Shown: positions 1 to 5,576, counted from the first letter of the stretch. The stretch: DNA of 6,192 bases from JBBSUX01 sp038234045 (GCA_038234045.1 JBBSUX010000212.1:1-6192), one strand, 5' to 3'. Program-made: numbers and translations. Notes: generated by a model from the sequence alone, not told the origin.

Positions 1-54
1 AATTGTCTTCCAGTGCCCGGTGCCAGATACCGTTCGGCCCCGGCGCCTGGATGT
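1..54. other. Sequence downstream of motB, no gene assigned
   Basis: These bases follow the motB stop codon in the leftward direction. I see no convincing terminator (only imperfect GC-rich repeats) and no start codon for a next gene. One minus-strand frame overlapping the end of motB is open from 121 to the left edge, but it has no ATG, GTG or TTG. I therefore do not call it a gene. Whether motB continues into a longer operon, for example with chemotaxis genes, cannot be decided from this window. Confidence 0.5.
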
Positions 55-1290
55 CTATCCCGCTGATGTACTCCGCAGATTCGCCGCGGCGGGCCTGGCT
101 GTAGCGGAAGTGCCGGCGCCGTTACGCGCCGCCGCGCTGGTTCGGGTGCCCGAACGTGTGTCGGGATCGCCCAGTCGGCCGAGTGACGGGCGCGCCAGCA
201 GAGTAACCCGCCCCAGTACCGGATCAACCGATTCCATCGAGACGGGAGTCGGGCGCGCATCTTTAACCGGGTCTGTTTGCAGCGCGGCGGGCGCTGGTGC
301 GCTCATTGCACCGTTGGCTTCTGTCTGTGCGCGCCGCTGCGCCACATCCTTTTGTGGCGCAGCCGGCTTGGTATCCGATGCGGAAATGGTCTGCTGCAGA
401 TCAGCGGGGGCTACAACCGGTTCGTTGCGCCCCGCAAGCCGCGCCTCGGCTTCCCGGGTCATGACGGTGATGCTGATGCGACGGTTCACCGGAGCCAGTG
501 GCGTGGCGGGTTCCAGCGGTTCGCTGGCGGCAAGCCCCACCACCCGCACCAGCTTGGCATCTGCCATTCCGGAGGAGACGAGTTCGCGCCGAGACGCATT
601 GGCCCGGTCTGCCGATAGCTCCCAGTTGCCGTAACCCCGGTCACCGTTGCCGTAGGGCGCAGCGTCGGTGTGCCCCGCCAAACTGATGTGGTTGTCCACG
701 CCGTTGAGTGCCGAACCGATCTCGCGCAGGATGTCGCGCATATAGGGTTTGACGAGTGCGCTGCCGCTGTCGAACATCGGGCGGTTCTGGTCGTCCACGA
801 TCTGGATCTGCAATCCATCGGGTGTGATCTCCATGCGGATTTGCGAGCGGAATTCCTTCAGCTTGGGATTCTCGGAAATCAGGGCGTCGATCTTTGCGCG
901 CAAGACACCGAGCTTCTTTGCCTCTTCCCGCGCCACCTCGGCCCGTGCGGCCTCTGGCGAAAGCCTGGTTTTCTTGTCGGATTCAGAATCAGAACGCCGT
1001 ACCTGCCCGTGCACCTTGCTCAGGTCGTTGCCGCCACCGGGAATGATGCTGGAACTGTTGCCCGCGCCATTTCCGCCGGCCATTGCCACCTGCATTGGCG
1101 AATTGAAATACGAGGCAATGCCCTGTAACTCGCCCTTGGCGGTAGAGCCCAGCAGCCACATCAGCAGAAAGAACGCCATCATCGCCGTCACGAAGTCGGC
1201 ATAGGCGATCTTCCAGGCACCGCCATGCGGCGCGTGTCTGGTTTTCTTCACCCGCTTGATGATGATGGGCTGGAGCTTGCGGTCTGCCAT
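55..1290 (-). CDS. motB: Flagellar motor stator protein MotB
   Basis: MotB is the stator subunit that anchors the MotA/MotB proton channel to peptidoglycan and carries the proton-binding aspartate. The 411-residue product has a basic cytoplasmic N-terminus, then one membrane helix at about 28-47 with the motif AYAD32FVTAMMAFFLLMWL, in which D32 aligns with the essential E. coli D32. A plug-like segment (KGELQGIASYFNSP, 52-65) follows, then a charged linker and an OmpA-type peptidoglycan-binding domain at about 155-277 (GHTD 206-209, LSADRA 225-230, NRRISI 269-274). After residue 280 comes a tail of about 130 residues rich in Ala, Pro, Thr and Arg, which makes the protein about 100 residues longer than E. 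coli MotB (308). The ATG at 1290 fits the family N-terminus, but no clear Shine-Dalgarno sequence precedes it. It lies 63 nt downstream of motA and is probably co-transcribed. The identity is very secure; the function of the tail is unknown. Confidence 0.97.
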   Translation of the reverse strand: MADRKLQPIIIKRVKKTRHAPHGGAWKIAYADFVTAMMAFFLLMWLLGSTAKGELQGIASYFNSPMQVAMAGGNGAGNSSSIIPGGGNDLSKVHGQVRRSDSESDKKTRLSPEAARAEVAREEAKKLGVLRAKIDALISENPKLKEFRSQIRMEITPDGLQIQIVDDQNRPMFDSGSALVKPYMRDILREIGSALNGVDNHISLAGHTDAAPYGNGDRGYGNWELSADRANASRRELVSSGMADAKLVRVVGLAASEPLEPATPLAPVNRRISITVMTREAEARLAGRNEPVVAPADLQQTISASDTKPAAPQKDVAQRRAQTEANGAMSAPAPAALQTDPVKDARPTPVSMESVDPVLGRVTLLARPSLGRLGDPDTRSGTRTSAAARNGAGTSATARPAAANLRSTSAG

Positions 1291-1324
1291 GGTGACTTGT
1301 TGTGGGGCGGTGCTGCGAGGCTCG

Positions 1325-1340
1325 ATCCGCGGACGCGGAT
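1325..1340 (-). repeat. Perfect inverted repeat in the motA-motB gap
   Basis: ATCCGCG and CGCGGAT are perfect 7-nt arms separated by GA. In RNA this could fold as a 6-bp GC-rich stem with a 4-nt loop. It lies 35 nt upstream of the motB start, in the 63-nt spacer between motA and motB. There is no U-run on either side, so it is unlikely to be an intrinsic terminator. A role in mRNA stability or in tuning MotB translation is only a guess. The surrounding bases also carry three CGCGG copies in tandem. Confidence 0.5.
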
Positions 1341-1353
1341 ACGCGGCGCTGCC

Positions 1354-2214
1354 TTATTTCTTGCCCTTCACGTGGTTTTCCAGCTCGGTGAAGCTTGGGC
1401 GTACGTCAGAGAACAGCACCTTGCGGCCGAACTCGATGGCCGTGGTCGGGTTGTAGCCCTGCATGCTGGCAAGAAGCGTGGTCTTGATGCATTGCAGCTC
1501 CTTGCTGTTGTCCTCTGCCTTTTGCTCCATCAATCCACCGAGCGGCTCCACCACCGCATACGCCAACATGATGCCGAGGAAGGTTCCGACGAGTGCCGAG
1601 CCGATCATCGCGCCGAGCACCGCAGGTGGCTGCCCAACGGATCCCATCGTGTTCACCACCCCCAGCACCGCTGCCACGATGCCGAACGCCGGCAGCGCGC
1701 CAGCAAGCCGCGCGATAGCGGCGACCGGCCCGTGAGCTTCCTGGTGGTGTGCCTCGATTTCGTTGTCCATCAACGATTCAATTTCATGCGAATTGAGGTT
1801 TCCCGACACCATCATGCGCAGGTAATCGGTCATGAACTCCACGACGTGATGGTCTTTGGCAAGCGTGGGGTATTTGTTGAAAAGCTCTGATTCGTGCGGC
1901 TCTTCCACATCCTTCTCGATGGCCATCAATCCGTCCTTGCGGGCCTTTTGCAGGATGTCGTAGAGCAGCGCCATCAGTGCCATGTAGCGCGGCTTGGTGT
2001 ATTTGGAGCTCTTCAATGTTTGCGGCAGAGCTTTGAGCGTTGCCTTGAGCACTTTTGGCTGGTTATTCACCACGAACGCGCCAAGCGCACCGCCCATGAT
2101 CGTCGTCAGCTCGAACGGCAGTGCTTCCAGGATCACGTGAATGTTGCCGCCGTGGAGCGCATAGACACCGAAGATGCATCCGAGCGAGACGACGTAGCCA
2201 ATGATGACAAACAT
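1354..2214 (-). CDS. motA: Flagellar motor stator protein MotA
   Basis: MotA forms the ring around MotB in the inner-membrane stator and pushes on the rotor through its cytoplasmic loop. The 286-residue product matches the usual length (E. coli 295) and layout: membrane helices at about 2-20, 34-51, 172-192 and 200-222, with a large cytoplasmic domain between the second and third. R92 and E100 in KARKDGLMAIEKDVEEP correspond to E. coli R90 and E98, which contact FliG. P175 (LPAFGIVAAV) and P224 (VVEPLGG) correspond to the conserved channel prolines P173 and P222. The ending EFGRKVLFSDVRPSFTELE is typical of the E. coli-like proton-driven class. The start MFVIIGYVV matches the family start, and no in-frame start codon lies just upstream. 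No purine-rich Shine-Dalgarno sequence precedes the ATG. The gene is divergent from fliC, with motB downstream. Confidence 0.98.
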   Translation of the reverse strand: MFVIIGYVVSLGCIFGVYALHGGNIHVILEALPFELTTIMGGALGAFVVNNQPKVLKATLKALPQTLKSSKYTKPRYMALMALLYDILQKARKDGLMAIEKDVEEPHESELFNKYPTLAKDHHVVEFMTDYLRMMVSGNLNSHEIESLMDNEIEAHHQEAHGPVAAIARLAGALPAFGIVAAVLGVVNTMGSVGQPPAVLGAMIGSALVGTFLGIMLAYAVVEPLGGLMEQKAEDNSKELQCIKTTLLASMQGYNPTTAIEFGRKVLFSDVRPSFTELENHVKGKK

Positions 2215-2346
2215 GGGGCGGGCAGCGATCTGAGTGGGCGAACCTTGGGCGGGAGCGGCCGCGCAAGCGAGGTCGCAGTGGGGTTACGAGCTGTATTAGA
2301 ACGATTGCTCCCAACCGCGGTCCGGTAAAGAAAGGGGGTGAAAGCC

Positions 2347-2358
2347 CGCAGATCTGCG
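2347..2358. repeat. 12-bp perfect palindrome, possible operator
   Basis: CGCAGATCTGCG is a perfect 12-bp palindrome about 133 bp upstream of the motA start and 290 bp upstream of fliC. Its symmetry and intergenic position would suit a dimeric regulator. I do not recognise it as the site of any specific protein, and a single copy is weak evidence. Confidence 0.3.
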
Positions 2359-2382
2359 AACTGGCCCGTCACATGAGCCGTG

Positions 2383-2398
2383 TGGCGGCAATGTTGCC
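2383..2398 (+). promoter_or_regulatory. Weak sigma-54-like element overlapping an inverted repeat
   Basis: TGGCGG-N5-TTGCC has the GG (-24) and GC (-12) pairs at the correct spacing for RpoN and a full TTGC. The two bases after TGGC deviate from the consensus, and the base after TTGC is not A or T. It overlaps the perfect repeat GGCAA-TG-TTGCC (2387-2398). RpoN drives some flagellar genes in polar flagellates, so the position is plausible, but the leader to fliC would be about 240 nt. The match may simply be a by-product of the palindrome. Confidence 0.18.
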
Positions 2399-2401
2399 AG
2401 C

Positions 2402-2430
2402 CTATCCGTCCCAGAAAAGCGCTTTCTTTA
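2402..2430 (-). promoter_or_regulatory. Possible sigma-28 promoter for motAB
   Basis: On the minus strand the sequence reads TAAAGAAA, 13 nt, then ACGGATAG. TAAAG is a perfect start of a FliA -35 element, and the -10 shares five of eight bases with GCCGATAA. The spacing is two bases longer than the E. coli consensus. The spacer covers the palindrome AAAGCGCTTT (2416-2425). It would give a motA leader of roughly 180 nt. FliA control of motAB is common, but this match is marginal. Confidence 0.27.
2416..2425. repeat. 10-bp palindrome AAAGCGCTTT
   Basis: This is a perfect 10-bp palindrome near the middle of the divergent region, inside the spacer of the tentative motA promoter. If something binds it, that could block motA transcription. 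I do not recognise it as a known operator. Confidence 0.28.
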
Positions 2431-2473
2431 GCCTGTAACACCAGGGAATTTCGCTGCCGAACGAAAAAAACAT

Positions 2474-2501
2474 TCAAGTTGCCAGCTGTCTCGTCCGAAA
2501 A
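2474..2501 (+). promoter_or_regulatory. Sigma-28 (FliA) promoter candidate for fliC
   Basis: TCAAGTTG (2474-2481) and TCCGAAAA (2494-2501) each match six of eight bases of the FliA consensus TAAAGTTT / GCCGATAA, with a 12-nt spacer instead of 11. From memory, a -35 beginning TCAAG is also used in pseudomonad flagellin promoters. A run of seven A (2464-2470) just upstream could act as an UP element. Transcription would start near 2508, leaving a leader of about 140 nt before the fliC ATG. Flagellin is the classic FliA target, and no better match is seen in this intergenic region. Confidence 0.6.
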
Positions 2502-2571
2502 CATTTGCAACAGGTCCGGAAACACGGGCTTGTCGTCCGGTTCCAGCGCTTGGGCGCCCCCGGCCAAGTCG

Positions 2572-2588
2572 GCCAGTACTGTACTGGC
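2572..2588 (+). repeat. Perfect inverted repeat in the fliC leader
   Basis: GCCAGTAC and GTACTGGC are perfect 8-nt arms around a single T. As RNA this would fold as a 7-bp stem with a CTG loop, about 60 nt upstream of the fliC ATG and 64 nt after the predicted transcript start. As DNA it is a symmetrical operator-like site. A second small repeat of GGCC (2562-2565 and 2571-2574) flanks it. It is not followed by a U-run, so it is not a terminator. Function unknown. Confidence 0.5.
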
Positions 2589-2635
2589 AAATGTTCACAC
2601 AACGGCAGCAATGCCGGATCGTTTCAGGCTTTTCT

Positions 2636-2647
2636 AAGGAGTTTCCT
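2636..2647 (+). promoter_or_regulatory. fliC Shine-Dalgarno, partly self-complementary
   Basis: AAGGAG at 2636-2641 sits 7 nt before the ATG at 2649 and fixes the flagellin start. AGGA (2637-2640) can pair with TCCT (2644-2647) across a GTT loop, giving a tiny 4-bp hairpin over the ribosome-binding site. That stem is weak and may not matter in the cell. Confidence 0.75.
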
Positions 2648-2648
2648 C

Positions 2649-3788
2649 ATGGCCTCGTTCATCAATACCAACATTAATTCGCTCAACGCGCAGCGCAACC
2701 TCGGCATGTCGCAGTCGTCACTGGCGACCTCCATGCAGCGCCTCTCTTCGGGCTTGCGCATCAACAGCGCCAAGGACGACGCCGCAGGCCTCGCGATTTC
2801 CGAGCGCATGACCACCCAGGTCCGCGGCCTGAATCAGGCGGCACGCAATGCCAACGACGGCATCTCCCTGGCGCAAACAGCTGAAGGCGCGTTGGGCCAG
2901 GTGAGCGACAACGTTCAGCGCATTCGTGAGCTGGCTGTGCAGTCCTCCAACTCCACCAACACCACCACCGACCGTGCTGCGATGCAAAAGGAAGTGGCCC
3001 AGCTGCAGTCTGAAGTGCAGCGCGTTGCCACCCAGACCCAGTTCAACGGCACCAATCTGCTGGATGGCTCGTTCACCAGCAAGTCGTTCCAGGTCGGGGC
3101 CAATGCGGGCCAGACCATCAACGTGAACAGCATCGCCAATGTGCAGACGGCTAACCTGGGCAGCGCAAAGTTTGCCGAAGCGACCGGCACTGCAGCTCTG
3201 GACGCTACCTCCACGACCACAGGTCTGACGATCAACGGTGTGGCGATCGCCAATGTCGCGGTTCCCGCGACAGGCGCAACAGCGGCAGGCCAGCAGAAAT
3301 CGCTCGTGTCTGCCATCAACGACAAGTCGGACCAGACGGGTGTATATGCCAGTGTGGACGGAACTGGCGTGCTCAAGCTGTCTTCGCTGAAAGCAGATAC
3401 CGACGTCACGGTCGTTGCTGGAACTTCGACTAACCTTAATGTCGCGACGGCGACGGCTGCATCCGCTACTGCCAAAACTCTCGCTGACGTGGACATCTCC
3501 AGCTTCGTCGGCGCCCAGCAGGCACTCGGCATTGCCGATGCTTCGCTGAATACCGTCAATTCTTCCCGCGCTGACCTCGGTGCCATCCAGAACCGCTTCA
3601 GCTCCGTCGTCGCCAACGTGCAGACCTCGGCCGAGAACCTGACTGCTTCGCGCAGCCGCATCCAGGATGCCGACTTCGCGGCGGAAACAGCCAACCTGTC
3701 GCGCTCCCAAGTGCTGCAGCAGGCCGGTACCGCCATGGTCGCGCAGGCCAACCAGCTGCCACAGGGTGTGCTGGCCCTGCTGCGCTGA
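2649..3788 (+). CDS. fliC: Flagellin FliC
   Basis: Flagellin is the filament subunit, exported by the flagellar type III system and polymerised under the FliD cap. The 379-residue product shows the conserved N-terminal D0/D1 region (about 1-160: NTNINSLNAQRNL, LSSGLRINSAKDDAAGLAI, RNANDGISLAQTAEGAL) and the C-terminal D1/D0 region (about 282-379) ending LPQGVLALLR. The middle (about 175-280) is variable, rich in Thr and Ala, and contains a flagellin hook IN-like motif (LTINGVAI to VDGTGVLKLSS, about 193-247). R91, L95 and E115 align with the Salmonella residues R90, L94 and E114 recognised by TLR5. There is no cysteine or tryptophan. The start at 2649 is chosen because MASFINTN is the family N-terminus and AAGGAG lies 7 nt upstream; a longer frame from TTG 2505 is not flagellin. 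A sigma-28 candidate lies upstream and a terminator downstream. Confidence 0.98.
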   Translation: MASFINTNINSLNAQRNLGMSQSSLATSMQRLSSGLRINSAKDDAAGLAISERMTTQVRGLNQAARNANDGISLAQTAEGALGQVSDNVQRIRELAVQSSNSTNTTTDRAAMQKEVAQLQSEVQRVATQTQFNGTNLLDGSFTSKSFQVGANAGQTINVNSIANVQTANLGSAKFAEATGTAALDATSTTTGLTINGVAIANVAVPATGATAAGQQKSLVSAINDKSDQTGVYASVDGTGVLKLSSLKADTDVTVVAGTSTNLNVATATAASATAKTLADVDISSFVGAQQALGIADASLNTVNSSRADLGAIQNRFSSVVANVQTSAENLTASRSRIQDADFAAETANLSRSQVLQQAGTAMVAQANQLPQGVLALLR

Positions 3789-3835
3789 GTGAACGGGAAA
3801 GTTGATGGCTGAGCGATCCAACAGCTATCGAAATG

Positions 3836-3870
3836 AAAGCGTCGTAACGGCCTGGCCGTTCGGCGCTTTT
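3836..3870 (+). terminator. Rho-independent terminator of fliC
   Basis: The outer arms AAAGCG (3836-3841) and CGCTTT (3864-3869) and the inner arms AACGGC (3846-3851) and GCCGTT (3855-3860) are perfectly complementary. TCG (3842-3844) pairs with CGG (3861-3863), including one T-G wobble, with one bulged T at 3845 and a CTG loop. The T-run begins at 3867 inside the 3' arm and a second TTTT follows shortly after. It starts 48 nt after the fliC stop and should end most flagellin transcripts, so fliD would need its own promoter or read-through. Confidence 0.85.
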
Positions 3871-3888
3871 CCGGCTTTTGCGACGCGC

Positions 3889-3921
3889 ACCGGATGGCAC
3901 CATGCTGGTTGTACCGGATGG
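3889..3921. repeat. 9-bp direct repeat upstream of fliD
   Basis: ACCGGATGG occurs at 3889-3897 and 3913-3921, with starts 24 bp apart, between the fliC terminator and fliD. GGCACC (3896-3901) and GGTGCC (3921-3926) form an overlapping inverted pair. The copies lie about 95-125 bp upstream of the fliD ATG, where an activator could bind. I do not recognise the motif. I see no GCCGATAA-like element in the 226-bp gap, so the fliD promoter is unidentified. Confidence 0.35.
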
Positions 3922-4002
3922 GTGCCCACTGATCAATCTGCTCCCTGAGCTTCTCTATCGTTCCCGCTTTCGCCAGCTTTTCAATCGTATCCCGTCCCTC
4001 TT

Positions 4003-4008
4003 CAGGAG
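4003..4008 (+). promoter_or_regulatory. fliD Shine-Dalgarno
   Basis: CAGGAG lies 6 nt before the ATG at 4015 and supports that start, which also gives the usual FliD N-terminus. Confidence 0.8.
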
Positions 4009-4014
4009 CCGGCC

Positions 4015-5502
4015 ATGGCCACCCTCTCTTCCCCCGGTATCGGCAGTTCGCTCGATGTCAACAGCATCATCACGCAGCTGATGTCGCTGGAACAGCGGCC
4101 GCTTACGGCGCTGCAGACCAAGGCCAGCCAGATCACCACCAAGATCTCGGCCTTCGGTCAGATCAAATCGCAGATGGCGAGCCTGGACGGCGCGGTGGGC
4201 AAGCTCTCATCCGCCGATCTTTGGTCGGGCAAGACCGCGAGCTCCTCACAGCCTACCAATGTCGCGGTCACCGCGACCGGCAAGGCAGCAGCCACCTCCT
4301 TCAGTCTGGATGTACAACAGCTGGCTACCGCGCAATCGGCAGCATCTACCCAAGCGGCAACTGGCGCCACCTTCTCCGGTGGCACGCTCACCTTGCAGAT
4401 TGGCCAATGGAAGCCGACCGATCCCGCCAATCCGACCGGCCCGCGCAGTTTTGATACGGCGAGCGCCAGTAAAACGGTGAGCCTCACCATCGCAGCCGGC
4501 GCGGGGCTGGCCGATATCGCGCAGCAGATCAATGCTTCGGATGCGGGCGTGAGCGCCACCCTGGTGAGCGACGGCAACGGTCAGCAGCAGTTGCTGATGC
4601 GGTCCAAAGCCACCGGCGAAGTCAATGGTTTTCAGCTGCAGGCGACCGACGATCCGGCCAATCCGCCCCCCGCCGGTCAGGCAGCTTTGTCCAGCTTGCT
4701 GCCGAGTGGCGGGCTTGCGCCCATCTTCGGCAAGGATGCACTTGCCACGCTCAACGGCATCGCGGTGCGCTCCCCCACCAATACCCTTGCCGATACGGTG
4801 CCAGGTTTGAGTCTGAACCTGCTGAAGGTGACCGATGCAGGTGCGCCTGCCGAAATTTCGGTGGGTTCGGATACGGGCTCGATCCAGCAAGCCCTGACCG
4901 CCTTCGTCACGGCCTATAACGCCACCAACTCCATGCTGGCCCAAGCCACCAAGTACGACCCCGCCACCAAAACTGCAGCGCTGCTGCAGGGTGATGTCAC
5001 CACCACCGGGCTCGAGCGCTCACTGCGCAGCATGGTGGGTGCTATTGGCAAAGGCAATGGCAGCAGCGGCATCAACAGCCTTTCGGATATCGGCATCTCG
5101 TTCGGTTCGTCGGCTGATGGGAGCCTGACGCTTGACAGTGCCAAGCTGGCGAAGGCGCTGGCTGCTAATCCGGATGCTGTGCGAGGCCTGTTCATTGTCG
5201 ACAGTTCCGCCAGTACCCCAAGCGGCAGCGCTCCACCATCCTCACCGATCGGCGCGCAACTCAAGGTGTTCCTTGATGGAGCCTCGGGCGCCAATGGCGT
5301 TCTTGCCTCGAAGGCGACCTCGTTGCAAAGCCAGCAGACGGCCAATTCCCGCCAACAGGACACTGTGCAGAACCGTCTCGCCGACACCGAGGCGCGGCTG
5401 CGCAAGCAATACAGCGCACTCGACACCATCGTGGCGAGCTCGACAGCGCTCAACACCTACATCACGCAGCAGATTGCGCAGTGGAACAGGCCGACGAATT
5501 GA
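4015..5502 (+). CDS. fliD: Flagellar filament cap protein FliD (HAP2)
   Basis: FliD forms the cap at the filament tip, inserts newly exported flagellin and can act as an adhesin. The 495-residue product is of usual size (E. coli 468). The FliD N-terminal domain covers about 9-110 (SPGIGSSLDVNSIITQLMSLE, then SFSLDVQQLATAQ). A hook IN-like segment lies at about 155-205 (SLTIAAGAGLADIAQQINASDAGVSATLV). The C-terminal domain runs from about 240 to 490 (TLNGIAVRSPTNTLADTVPGLSLNLL, then TAFVTAYNATNSMLAQATKYD). The last 60 residues (LASKATSLQSQQTANSRQQ to NTYITQQIAQW) look like the terminal coiled coil that docks on the filament. No cysteine is present, as in FliC. The gene follows fliC after a strong terminator and a 226-bp gap, with no flaG between them. 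It precedes fliS by 94 bp, which contains a new promoter motif. Identity is secure. Confidence 0.97.
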   Translation: MATLSSPGIGSSLDVNSIITQLMSLEQRPLTALQTKASQITTKISAFGQIKSQMASLDGAVGKLSSADLWSGKTASSSQPTNVAVTATGKAAATSFSLDVQQLATAQSAASTQAATGATFSGGTLTLQIGQWKPTDPANPTGPRSFDTASASKTVSLTIAAGAGLADIAQQINASDAGVSATLVSDGNGQQQLLMRSKATGEVNGFQLQATDDPANPPPAGQAALSSLLPSGGLAPIFGKDALATLNGIAVRSPTNTLADTVPGLSLNLLKVTDAGAPAEISVGSDTGSIQQALTAFVTAYNATNSMLAQATKYDPATKTAALLQGDVTTTGLERSLRSMVGAIGKGNGSSGINSLSDIGISFGSSADGSLTLDSAKLAKALAANPDAVRGLFIVDSSASTPSGSAPPSSPIGAQLKVFLDGASGANGVLASKATSLQSQQTANSRQQDTVQNRLADTEARLRKQYSALDTIVASSTALNTYITQQIAQWNRPTN

Positions 5503-5511
5503 GTGTCTTGC

Positions 5512-5518
5512 GGAGGAG
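5512..5518 (+). other. Orphan Shine-Dalgarno-like GGAGGAG
   Basis: GGAGGAG lies 10 nt after the fliD stop, but no ATG, GTG or TTG follows at a useful distance. The nearest ATG (5539) is 20 nt away and opens only a 4-codon frame. It may be chance, a relic of a lost gene, or a binding site for a GGA-recognising RNA protein such as CsrA. Confidence 0.3.
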
Positions 5519-5549
5519 AAGTAGCACGAACTATTTTTATGGTTTCACC

Positions 5550-5576
5550 TTGAGTCAAGCCGTTGCCGGCCGATAA
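5550..5576 (+). promoter_or_regulatory. Sigma-28 (FliA) promoter for fliS-fliT
   Basis: GCCGATAA at 5569-5576 is an exact match to the FliA -10 element. The -35 at the ideal 11-nt spacing is TTGAGTCA (5550-5557), only four of eight bases of TAAAGTTT. The start point would fall near 5583, giving a leader of about 14 nt before the fliS ATG at 5597. This implies that fliS and fliT can be expressed independently of fliD. Confidence 0.62.

Larger units (their letters stand above)
2215..2648. other. Divergent motA-fliC intergenic regulatory region
   Basis: This 434-bp stretch between the divergent motA and fliC starts holds no convincing gene. It contains a sigma-28 candidate for fliC (2474-2501), a weaker one facing motA (2402-2430), a sigma-54-like element (2383-2398) and several perfect palindromes (2347-2358, 2387-2398, 2416-2425, 2572-2588). 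The motif TTGCCAG occurs at 2394-2400 and 2479-2485 and inverted at 2584-2590. The part around 2440-2510 is clearly more AT-rich than the flanking genes, with a run of seven A at 2464-2470 just ahead of the fliC promoter. The frame is open into fliC from 2505 through a TTG, but this looks like chance. Confidence 0.7.

Noticed and set aside
1..121. Minus-strand frame overlapping the motB 3' end (ending …NGIWHRALEDN) with 33 of 40 codons ending in G or C
   Set aside because: It looks protein-like, but has no ATG, GTG or TTG after its upstream stop. The high third-position GC is explained because that position is the second codon position of the Ala/Gly/Thr/Ser/Arg-rich MotB tail. More sequence to the left would settle it.
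20..634. Plus-strand frame opposite the motB tail (204 codons)
   Set aside because: No domain recognisable, no ribosome-binding site and composition typical of an antisense shadow of GC-rich coding sequence.
2505..2648. In-frame 48-codon extension of fliC from a TTG
   Set aside because: The added residues do not look like a flagellin N-terminus, and the ATG at 2649 has AAGGAG 7 nt upstream and gives the canonical start MASFINTN.
2718..3821. Long minus-strand reading frame opposite fliC (367 codons), and another at 2915-3751
   Set aside because: These are shadows of the biased codon use of fliC. The translations are rich in Arg, Gly and His or Ala, Val and Ser, with no recognisable domain, and fliC itself is certain.
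3895..3915. TGGCAC upstream of fliD as a sigma-54 promoter
   Set aside because: The -12 GC pair is missing at the required spacing; the downstream bases read GGTTG rather than TTGCA.
4246..4944. Minus-strand frame opposite fliD (232 codons)
   Set aside because: Low-complexity Gly/Arg-rich shadow translation; fliD is unambiguous on the plus strand.
5555..5576. TCAAG as the -35 of the fliS promoter
   Set aside because: It is only 9 nt from GCCGATAA, too close for sigma-28; TTGAGTCA at 5550-5557 has the right spacing though a weaker match.
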